The translations under genes and the position numbers were made by a program. The notes under the pieces were generated by a model. That model was not told the origin of the DNA and searched no databases. It saw only the letters and a list, made by a program, of their open reading frames with translations. A stretch of DNA of 10,986 nt from assembly GCA_028717165.1 (NCBI GenBank), contig JAQUOK010000053.1, positions 1 through 10,986 on the forward strand, in the 5' to 3' direction. This DNA comes from Victivallaceae bacterium (GTDB lineage: Bacteria; Verrucomicrobiota; Lentisphaeria; Victivallales; Victivallaceae). This document shows, piece by piece, positions 5,452-10,986 of the stretch. Numbering within the stretch: the first letter of the stretch is position 1; the number at the start of each line of letters is the position of its first letter.

Positions 5452-7608
5452 TTATTTAACCGGCTTCACAGGTCGCGAGTGCGGCCCCGCCTCGTGACCG
5501 GTGGAATCCGTATCCGCCTTTCCTGCGAGGATCTTCCGGTATACTCTTTTGCCGTTTTCCTTTATCCGCTGATGAAAGAATGCAGAAAGATGCGAATAGA
5601 TGCGTTCGGAAATTTCCCCGTTTTCCAGCAACTCATCGATTGCCTTCAATTCGTTGGAATACACCATCTGCTGCAGTGTCGTTGAAGCTATCGTCGGAAG
5701 CAGCTCAAGATGCTTTCTCTCCAGATTCTTCAGGCGCTGCCGGATTTGCCCGAGTCCCCGGTCATAAAATCTTGCGCAAAGCTCTATGCCTTCCGGATAA
5801 TCCTTGAAAAAATCGTCCCTTTTCAGTTCGGCAAGCCTTTCGCGGGCGCCGAGCACCCCGACAGCCAGAGCGCAGCAGCATAAATATTCCTGATTCAGGA
5901 TATACGCCTGGTTTTTTTTGCCGAAACTCCAGTGCCTGAGCCGGTTCAGGAAATCGATAACCGGGTGTTTTTTAAACAGCTCGCGCATTATCGGCGACGG
6001 CTGAACGCCGCTGCTGATTACGGTTTCCAACTGCTGCTCCATCCAAAAGTCCAGTTCACGGAAAAGTTGTTCGTTGATAAAACCGGATTCGAAAAGCTCC
6101 CGGAAAGTATTTCGTTCCGCATTTAAGACCTGGGTCCATATCGAACGCCGGAGCGCACGTTTTTCTTCCTCTTTGTTTTTAACGATCTTAGCCAGTTCGT
6201 CCCGCTGTTCCGCTATTTTTTCCTGATACTTATTCTCCAGCTCCCCAACTGCATCGTGCGGAAAATTCCAGATTGCGGCCAGTTTCCTGAGCTCCCCAAG
6301 CCCGCGTTCGCGGGCCAGCAGCAAGGCGTGAGCCTCAGAAAAACGTTTGAACAGAGACGCGCGGTCAAGTTTAAACATTCTGAGCAGTCCGCTGATAGTC
6401 CCGCCCTGCACCAGCAGCGTAAATATTACGACGCCGAGAGTCACCTGGACAACCAGCATCCGGTGGCAGAGTCCTTCAGGCAGGCTGAATACCAGCGCCA
6501 GCGGCACCGCGCCGCGCAAACCGCCCCAGAACATAAGCACCTGATATTTCCAGTCTATTTTTCTGCTTTTGTCGCGCCATCCCATAAACGGGCAAATACC
6601 GAAAACTATTATTGCACGGGAAACCTGGAGCGCAATTATCCCCCAGGCAATACTTTTCAAAGACTCCAGGTTGAAGGCTTCGGAACCGAATAAATAAAAA
6701 TCTTCCGTAAATCCCAGAAGCAGAAAAATATAACTGTTGGCGATGAATGAGACGAATTCCCAGAAACGTTTCAGATAAATCCTGGCGCTGGTACTGAAAC
6801 GGCTGGAACTGTAGTGGCTGACAACCACCCCCGCCCCCAGGCAGGCCATAACCCCGGACACTTTCAGGATCCGGTCGGCAAAGATAAAAGCGGTATAGGC
6901 GACAATCGCCGACAAAGCTATTTTCACCATCGGGTCATCCCCGACTAAAAGAATTATCTGGGCCATTATATATCCGGTTACCGCCCCGGCCAGCAGGCCG
7001 CCGAAAAATATGAACAGGAACTCATAAGCCGCTTCCCCCAAAGTCAGCATTGAAAAAGCGGTTCCCGCAAGCAGGACTTTCTGCACCAGCGTAAACATTA
7101 CGATCGCGGTAGCGTCATTAAAAAGGCTTTCGCCGTCAACCAGGATACGCAGACGTTTCGGCGCTCCGACCAGTGCGAACAGAGATATTACCGCCACCGG
7201 GTCGGTTGCCGAGATCAGGGCTCCGAAAAGCAGGGACGCGGCCAGGTTCATCGGGGTAAAATAATACATTATGAAACTGATCACGAAAGTCGAAACCACC
7301 AGTCCCGGCCCGGCAAGCATAAACGCCGGATTGAAATTCCTGAAAAGCAGTTTCGAGTCGATATTGACCGACGCGGAAAATATCAGGCTCGGCAGAAGCG
7401 CATACATTATCAGGTCATGGTTGAGGCGCAGTTCGCGGAACTGGTGAAGTTGCGGAACCTGCCCGCAAATATAATAAGATATGATCCCGACGAAAACCAG
7501 GCCGACCGTATACGGAACCTGCAGCCGCCTGAAACCGACCGCGGAAAGGGACGCGATGAAAAGCAGCCCGACGGCGGCGATGATCATTTCCGGCAAAGTC
7601 AAAGTCAT
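5452..7608 (-). CDS. CPA1-family Na+(K+)/H+ antiporter with long cytoplasmic tail
   Basis: A 718-aa membrane exchanger that moves protons against sodium or potassium across the inner membrane. Residues about 5-405 are a multi-span membrane domain with CPA1 marks: SATDPVA (133-139), GESLFNDATAIV (159-170) with the ion-binding N164-D165, and WGGLRGAVPLAL (361-372) with R365. The remaining 310 residues or so are a soluble, charged, mostly helical tail, including a Lys/Glu-rich probable coiled coil (KYQEKIAEQRDELAKIVKN). The tail is long for NhaP and recalls plant-SOS1-like or YjcE-like forms; its role is probably regulatory. The ATG at 7608 is preferred over a TTG at 7626 because AGGAG (7623-7619) lies ten bases upstream. 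Ion selectivity cannot be judged by eye. It lies downstream of znuB on the same strand after a palindrome-rich gap. Confidence 0.88.
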   Translation of the reverse strand: MTLTLPEMIIAAVGLLFIASLSAVGFRRLQVPYTVGLVFVGIISYYICGQVPQLHQFRELRLNHDLIMYALLPSLIFSASVNIDSKLLFRNFNPAFMLAGPGLVVSTFVISFIMYYFTPMNLAASLLFGALISATDPVAVISLFALVGAPKRLRILVDGESLFNDATAIVMFTLVQKVLLAGTAFSMLTLGEAAYEFLFIFFGGLLAGAVTGYIMAQIILLVGDDPMVKIALSAIVAYTAFIFADRILKVSGVMACLGAGVVVSHYSSSRFSTSARIYLKRFWEFVSFIANSYIFLLLGFTEDFYLFGSEAFNLESLKSIAWGIIALQVSRAIIVFGICPFMGWRDKSRKIDWKYQVLMFWGGLRGAVPLALVFSLPEGLCHRMLVVQVTLGVVIFTLLVQGGTISGLLRMFKLDRASLFKRFSEAHALLLARERGLGELRKLAAIWNFPHDAVGELENKYQEKIAEQRDELAKIVKNKEEEKRALRRSIWTQVLNAERNTFRELFESGFINEQLFRELDFWMEQQLETVISSGVQPSPIMRELFKKHPVIDFLNRLRHWSFGKKNQAYILNQEYLCCCALAVGVLGARERLAELKRDDFFKDYPEGIELCARFYDRGLGQIRQRLKNLERKHLELLPTIASTTLQQMVYSNELKAIDELLENGEISERIYSHLSAFFHQRIKENGKRVYRKILAGKADTDSTGHEAGPHSRPVKPVK

Positions 7609-7624
7609 AGCAATTCTTCTCCTC

Positions 7625-7657
7625 AAAAACCGTAGCTCTTACGGAATTCCGCAAGAG
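7625..7657 (-). promoter_or_regulatory. Candidate attenuator: two mutually exclusive hairpins in the antiporter leader
   Basis: On the - strand, arms CTCTTGCGG (7657-7649) and CCGTAAGAG (7644-7636) can pair as a 9-bp RNA stem with one G-U pair and an AAUU loop. The first five bases of the second arm, CCGTA (7644-7640), can instead pair with TACGG (7634-7630) around AGAGC, followed at once by five Ts (7629-7625). This looks like an antiterminator/terminator choice just before the Shine-Dalgarno. The terminator stem is only 5 bp, so the case is tentative. Confidence 0.4.
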
Positions 7658-7663
7658 AGTTTC

Positions 7664-7817
7664 AAGTTTTAAGGGTATCTCTAATAATTCACTGTAGCAC
7701 ACTCTGCGCAGGCTGAGCCTGAGCGTAGCGAAAGGCAACATTCCCGTCCCGGTTGTGTTTCTGCTCAAGCGAGACGCTTAAGCTACATAAAAAAGCAATT
7801 TTGTTTCCTTAAAACTT
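7664..7817. repeat. Segment bounded by 11-bp inverted repeats between znuB and the antiporter
   Basis: AAGTTTTAAGG (7664-7674) and CCTTAAAACTT (7807-7817) are perfect inverted repeats bounding 154 bp. Inside are a CAGGCT/AGCCTG palindrome (7709-7721) and a hairpin (7763-7783). No flanking duplication is evident, so it may be a decayed miniature element or simply palindrome-rich spacer. Confidence 0.4.
7763..7783. repeat. Hairpin repeat unit, copy 1
   Basis: Arms GCTCAAGCG (7763-7771) and CGCTTAAGC (7775-7783) pair with one mismatch around AGA. The 11-mer CTGCTCAAGCG here (7761-7771) recurs at 7822-7832. Confidence 0.45.
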
Positions 7818-7823
7818 AACCCT

Positions 7824-7844
7824 GCTCAAGCGGCCCGCTTGAGC
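7824..7844. repeat. Hairpin repeat unit, copy 2, across the znuB stop codon
   Basis: Arms GCTCAAGCG (7824-7832) and CGCTTGAGC (7836-7844) pair perfectly. The hairpin covers the last codons and TGA stop of znuB. The T-run (7845-7849) follows on the + strand, not in the direction of znuB transcription, so it would not act as a normal terminator for the zinc operon. Confidence 0.55.
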
Positions 7845-8659
7845 TTTTTATAGATAATCGATGCCAGATAACAGACTCCGGCGATAACCACTATCGTAGG
7901 GCCGCTGGGCATCTCGATATTGTAACTCAAAAGCAAACCGCTGCTGGTAAATAAGATACTCAGGATTACAGACAGAACCATCATCGACCACAGACGTCTG
8001 GTAAACTGCCCGGCAACCGCGGCAGGCAGCGTAAGCATGGCGATTACCATGATTATCCCGACGATATTGACCATCAGGACAATCGTCAGGGCGGTCATTA
8101 TCAGCAGCGTAAAATAAATGAATTTTACTTTTACCCCGCGCAGCTCGGAAAAATTCGAATCGAAACAAACGCCCAGAATATTATTAAACAAAAGGATTGC
8201 CGGCAGAATAATTACAACATCCAGAAGCAGAGTTATGTAAATATCTTCCTGCGATACATATAAGATATTGCCGAAAAGGTACTTGTCCAGACCCACTTCG
8301 CCAGGAGTTTTGGCAATGAAAAGCAGCCCCACCGCCATACCGACCGCCCAGATCGCGCCGATGATGGTATCCTCGCGCTGCCTGGCGTAAATACTGACGC
8401 CGCCGATCACCAGAGCGGCGATAACCGCGGCAATGATCGCGCCTGAAAGCGGATGGCTCCATTTAAAACCGTATTCATATCTGAAGAACAGCGCCGCTCC
8501 GATGCCGCCCAGTACGCAATGCGCGATGGCGCCGGCAAGGGAAGTGATCCGGCGGGTTACCACGAAAGTCCCGATAATGCCGAAAGCGACGCTGGCCAGC
8601 AGCCCCACAATAAAAGCGTAACGGAGAAAAGGCAGACTGCCGAAAAACAGTTCAAGCAT
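7826..8659 (-). CDS. znuB: Zinc ABC transporter permease ZnuB
   Basis: A 277-aa integral inner-membrane protein of the ABC-3 (ZnuB/TroC/MntB) permease family, predicted to form the channel of a high-affinity zinc importer. Several hydrophobic spans are visible, for example around residues 15-35, 75-90, 100-116, 143-160, 182-218 and 226-246. The family-typical segment NIVGIIMVIAMLTLPAAVAG (198-217) is present. The ATG at 8659 is chosen over an in-frame one at 8704 because GGAGG (8672-8668) lies eight bases upstream. It overlaps the znuC stop by eight bases, a sign of translational coupling. A manganese or iron substrate cannot be excluded from the permease alone; zinc is inferred from the operon. 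The final codons lie in a hairpin. Confidence 0.9.
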   Translation of the reverse strand: MLELFFGSLPFLRYAFIVGLLASVAFGIIGTFVVTRRITSLAGAIAHCVLGGIGAALFFRYEYGFKWSHPLSGAIIAAVIAALVIGGVSIYARQREDTIIGAIWAVGMAVGLLFIAKTPGEVGLDKYLFGNILYVSQEDIYITLLLDVVIILPAILLFNNILGVCFDSNFSELRGVKVKFIYFTLLIMTALTIVLMVNIVGIIMVIAMLTLPAAVAGQFTRRLWSMMVLSVILSILFTSSGLLLSYNIEMPSGPTIVVIAGVCYLASIIYKKLKRAA

Positions 8660-9425
8660 GGCCGCATCCTCCAGGTTTATGTTCGTGATCGCAACGGTAA
8701 TCATGACGTATCAGATTGACGTCATAGCCGTACATATCAGTAATAACATTGCCGTCGAGGGCATTGGTCGGATGCACCTGGACCGTGCGGTTGACGCAGA
8801 TCACGCTGTCTATTTTGTCGGAGACGAAACCCAGATCATGCGAGACCGTCAGGATCGCCATGCGCTGATTCAGTTCATACAAAGTTTCATAGAACTGCTC
8901 CTGCATACCGGGATCGACATTTGCGGTCGGTTCGTCCAGAAGCAAAAGCTTCGGGTTGCAGGTGAGAGCCCGCGCGATCAGAACCCGCTGCCGCTGGCCG
9001 CCGGAAAGCTCGGAAAAGTGGCGTTTGGCCAGGTGTTCCACCGACATTTCCGTCATCGCCTCCATGGCGACTTCCCGGTCTTTCCTGGAATAAGCGCCCC
9101 AGAAACCGTCCCGCAGACGCCCCATTAAAACGACTTCCGAAACACAGATCGGAAAATCCTGGTCGAGATTTATATACTGCGGCATATAACCGATATCGGG
9201 GCGCGCCTCAACCGGAGGCTTCCCGAAAACCCTGATGCTCCCCCTGGCCGGCTTAAGCAGTCCGAGCAGCAGATAAAGCAAAGTACTTTTCCCGCCCCCG
9301 TTGGGCCCGACTATGCAGGCGGATTCAAGTTCCCGAAAACTGAGATTCACATTCTCAAGCACCGGTACGTTGTTTTCGTAGGAAAAATCCAGATCTTTTA
9401 TTTCGATTATATTATTTTTTTGCAT
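8652..9425 (-). CDS. znuC: Zinc ABC transporter ATP-binding protein ZnuC
   Basis: A 257-aa ATPase that powers the ZnuB permease at the inner membrane. All nucleotide-binding motifs are intact: Walker A GPNGGGKST (40-48), Q-loop Q83, signature LSGGQ (140-144), Walker B LLLLDEP (160-166) and switch H196. The last 20 residues carry H241, C245, H247, H249, C254 and H256, a probable metal-binding tail that also occurs in some zinc importers. The ATG at 9425 is taken because the ABC fold begins right after it; a longer reading from 9515 would add about 30 residues inside znuA. It overlaps the end of znuA by 14 bases. Its Shine-Dalgarno is weak, so translation is probably coupled to znuA. Confidence 0.92.
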   Translation of the reverse strand: MQKNNIIEIKDLDFSYENNVPVLENVNLSFRELESACIVGPNGGGKSTLLYLLLGLLKPARGSIRVFGKPPVEARPDIGYMPQYINLDQDFPICVSEVVLMGRLRDGFWGAYSRKDREVAMEAMTEMSVEHLAKRHFSELSGGQRQRVLIARALTCNPKLLLLDEPTANVDPGMQEQFYETLYELNQRMAILTVSHDLGFVSDKIDSVICVNRTVQVHPTNALDGNVITDMYGYDVNLIRHDYRCDHEHKPGGCGHA

Positions 9426-10371
9426 TGTCCGCTTTTTCTCTGCTCTTAATCGCCGCCTGGATTTTGGTGGCGAACGTTGTGTAATTATCAACCAGATTAT
9501 AAGCCAGCGGGTCAAGTTTGATGACCGTTCCTTCTATGGTTTTCGCGATCAGTCTGGCGGCCTTGCGGTTGAATTCCGGCTGTACAAAAACAATCCGCAC
9601 GTTTTTTTGGCGGGCAAGGTTTATTACTTTCTGCAGATGTTTTGGACTCGGATCCTTGCCGCCCGCTTCAACTGCTTCCTGCTTAAGGCCGTAATGCCGG
9701 GCGAAATATCCGAAAGCCGGATGATAAACCAGAAATATCTCCCCTTTGAAAGGCGCAAGGAGTTTTGCCAGTTTTTTGTCCAGGGCGGTAATACAGCGCT
9801 CGAAGTTTTTATAATTCAGCGCGAAATACGCCGCCTGTTCCGGCATGGCCTTACTCAGGGTATTGCAGACATTACGCGCTATGATCAGGTCATTCGCGGG
9901 GTCAAGCCAGATATGCGGGTCCATCAGTTCCACCGCCTGATCATGTTTTTCATGTTCATGATCATGATCATGGGCATGTTCACCGTGTTCATGACCGCTT
10001 TCGTCGAGCGGATAAAAACGGACGCCTTTTGCGACATTTACCCATTCGGTACTGGAATCTTTAAAAGCCTTTTCCAGTTTGAATTCCTCGAACGGCAGCC
10101 GGACGGAGAAAAAGAATTTAGCTTTCGACATTTTTTTCAGGTCGCCGGGAACCAGCGTAAACGAATGCGGGCTTTTACCGGGCGGGATCAGGGCTTTGAC
10201 CTCAGCATATTTCCCGGCGATTTTTGAACTTATGAAAGCAATCGGCTGAATGCTGGTATAAATCAGCAGCCGTTTGTTTTCAGCAGTCTTTTCAGGGAGT
10301 TTTGATTCTTCTTTGCAGCCGGCGAAAAGCAAAAGCGCGGCGGCTGAAATTAAAAGTTTCCTGGTAAACAT
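9412..10371 (-). CDS. znuA: Zinc-binding lipoprotein ZnuA (cluster A-I substrate-binding protein)
   Basis: A 319-aa metal-binding protein that captures zinc outside the inner membrane and hands it to ZnuB. It begins with a signal peptide (residues 1-18) ending in a lipobox-like LFAGC with C19, so it is probably lipid-anchored. Expected ligands are H69 (GKSPHSF), H153 (DPHIW), H217 (YHPAFGYF) and D288 (KLDPL). The region 127-143 is a His/Asp/Glu-rich loop with eight histidines, the usual ZnuA mark of zinc rather than manganese uptake. The ATG at 10371 is chosen since AAGGA (10382-10378) lies six bases before it; ATGs at 10386 and 10377 are in frame. It starts 2 bp after the RHH gene stop, and the alternative ATG at 10377 would overlap that stop as ATGA. 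Confidence 0.93.
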   Translation of the reverse strand: MFTRKLLISAAALLLFAGCKEESKLPEKTAENKRLLIYTSIQPIAFISSKIAGKYAEVKALIPPGKSPHSFTLVPGDLKKMSKAKFFFSVRLPFEEFKLEKAFKDSSTEWVNVAKGVRFYPLDESGHEHGEHAHDHDHEHEKHDQAVELMDPHIWLDPANDLIIARNVCNTLSKAMPEQAAYFALNYKNFERCITALDKKLAKLLAPFKGEIFLVYHPAFGYFARHYGLKQEAVEAGGKDPSPKHLQKVINLARQKNVRIVFVQPEFNRKAARLIAKTIEGTVIKLDPLAYNLVDNYTTFATKIQAAIKSREKADNAKK

Positions 10372-10373
10372 AA

Positions 10374-10664
10374 TCATTCCTTGCATTTGTCAGTCGGAGA
10401 ACCGTTATCTTTTTTACAGGATAAAACCCACGAATTGCATTCCTTGCATTTCCGCATCATATGATCTTTACTGAATTCCTGCCAGTGTTCGTACTGGTGA
10501 GGGGTGAGGATCCCGGTACCCTTGCACAAAGGACAGGTATCATCCAGCGCAGCCAGGATGGCCGCCCGGATAAATTCCGAACGGTTGCCAATGCCTTCCA
10601 TAGCTTTCTTCAAGGCATCGTCAACCTTGAAGCTGATCACTTCAGAACCCGATGATTTGGCCAT
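10374..10664 (-). CDS. Ribbon-helix-helix protein with Cys-rich zinc-finger-like tail; candidate zinc-responsive regulator
   Basis: A 96-aa small protein and first gene of the zinc operon. Residues about 8-40 are a ribbon-helix-helix DNA-binding fold: strand EVISFKV, helix DDALKKAMEGIG, then NRSEFIRAAILAAL. After this comes a Cys-rich part with CPLCKGTG (C44, C47; the CxxCxGxG pattern known from DnaJ-type zinc fingers), CKEC (C73, C76), C83 and C94, plus H56, H60 and H68. This looks like a metal-binding knuckle. NikR is a precedent for a metal-sensing RHH regulator, but it uses an ACT-like domain rather than a finger. The inferred role is an autoregulating zinc sensor for znuACB. The ATG at 10664 is preferred to 10670 because AGG (10675-10673) lies eight bases before it. 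Function is unproven. Confidence 0.72.
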   Translation of the reverse strand: MAKSSGSEVISFKVDDALKKAMEGIGNRSEFIRAAILAALDDTCPLCKGTGILTPHQYEHWQEFSKDHMMRKCKECNSWVLSCKKDNGSPTDKCKE

Positions 10665-10670
10665 TATCAT

Positions 10671-10811
10671 TACCTGATTTGGAATTTGTTTATTATAATG
10701 TAATACAAGGTAATATTTTTACAAATTATTTTCACCGCCGTCCAGCAATTCGGGAAATTCCGGTTTTCATCTATGACTATCATCTGCCGTCTCGCCGAAA
10801 TGCTAAAATTA
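10671..10811. other. Intergenic region between the zinc operon and element B copy 2
   Basis: Apart from the promoter/operator candidate near 10691-10715 I see no gene or structured element here. The 9 bp just before element B, CTAAAATTA (10803-10811), is the predicted left target duplication. Confidence 0.5.
10691..10715. promoter_or_regulatory. Promoter/operator candidate of the zinc operon
   Basis: On the - strand TATAAT lies at 10697-10692, placing transcription start about 20 bp before the first gene. No good -35 at 16-18 bp is visible. GTAATA occurs at 10700-10705 and 10710-10715, a tandem repeat of 10-bp period right over the promoter spacer. TATTA (10691-10695) and TAATA (10701-10705) also form an inverted repeat. 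Either could be an operator, for the RHH protein (tandem sites) or a Fur/Zur-like protein (palindrome). Confidence 0.4.
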
Positions 10812-10971
10812 CGCCGTGTGCAAGTTTTTTTATTGTGCGGCTTGTTTTCGAATACCGCCGCATTACACATTTCATGGAGGGCGAGTGTCCCCACGAGCCG
10901 AGATACGTTAACCGGTTGCGGCTCGACAGCGTCTCGCCCGCCATTGCATTTCCTCTCCGAGGCTAAAATGT
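10812..10971. mobile_element. Element B, second copy, inverted and cut off by the contig end
   Basis: Read on the + strand it matches the reverse complement of the first copy (3170-3364) at about 153 of 160 aligned positions. One 12-bp deletion sits after ATTGTGC near 10838. The central palindrome arms are at 10874-10885 and 10933-10944, with one mismatch. The match runs to T10971, where copy 1 continues for 23 bp to its other terminal repeat. Here adapter begins instead. Confidence 0.85.
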
Positions 10972-10986
10972 AGATCGGAAGAGCAC
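10972..10986 (+). other. Illumina TruSeq adapter sequence (assembly artefact)
   Basis: AGATCGGAAGAGCAC is the start of the standard TruSeq adapter. It replaces the bases expected from the other element B copy, so it is not genomic DNA and should be trimmed. Confidence 0.93.

Noticed and set aside
5448..5462. CGGTT/AACCG hairpin between the convergent SDR and antiporter genes as a bidirectional terminator
   Set aside because: 5-bp stem with no T-run on either side; too weak to call.
7824..7849. Hairpin plus T-run as an intrinsic terminator
   Set aside because: The T-run is on the + strand, opposite to znuB transcription, and no + strand gene reads into it.
10773..10971. Peptides conserved between the two element B copies (MEGECPHEPRYVNRLRLD-type)
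   Set aside because: Similarity follows from DNA repeat identity. Several of the few differences change amino acids, both strands are open equally, and the frame runs into adapter.
1..10986. CRISPR array, tRNA or rRNA genes
   Set aside because: No regularly spaced repeats and no recognisable tRNA or rRNA segment were seen on either strand.

Overview
The window looks like one edge of a draft or metagenomic contig from a Gram-negative-type, anaerobe-like bacterium of moderate GC. A UroD-fold methyltransferase-like gene beside an AraC regulator, a non-biosynthetic histidinol-dehydrogenase paralogue and many short palindromic intergenic repeats together suggest a Lentisphaerota/Victivallales-type or related PVC genome. 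This taxonomic guess is inference; there is no rRNA or marker gene. The last 15 bases are Illumina adapter, so the true genomic sequence ends at 10971.

Layout. Positions 1-338 hold no convincing gene but contain a 134-bp palindromic insertion-like element (A). Next come a divergent pair, an AraC/cupin regulator (-) and a UroD-like protein (+). A catabolic-looking cassette follows on the + strand: an XRE-cupin regulator, then a 195-bp MITE-like element (B) with a 9-bp target duplication, then a histidinol-dehydrogenase-family alcohol dehydrogenase and an SDR oxidoreductase with a 10-nt gap. These probably oxidise a polyol- or sulfodiol-like substrate in two steps under the XRE-cupin regulator.

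The right half is on the - strand. A zinc-uptake operon reads leftward from about 10664: a small ribbon-helix-helix protein with a Cys-rich zinc-finger-like tail, then znuA, znuC and znuB, packed with 2-nt gaps or short overlaps. The small first gene is the best candidate for an unfamiliar zinc-responsive repressor. After a 217-bp spacer rich in palindromes comes a CPA1-family Na+(K+)/H+ antiporter with a long cytoplasmic tail. Its leader can fold into two mutually exclusive hairpins just before the Shine-Dalgarno. The antiporter and the SDR gene converge with 7 bp between stops.

A second, inverted copy of element B lies upstream of the zinc operon. It is cut off by the adapter after 160 bp.
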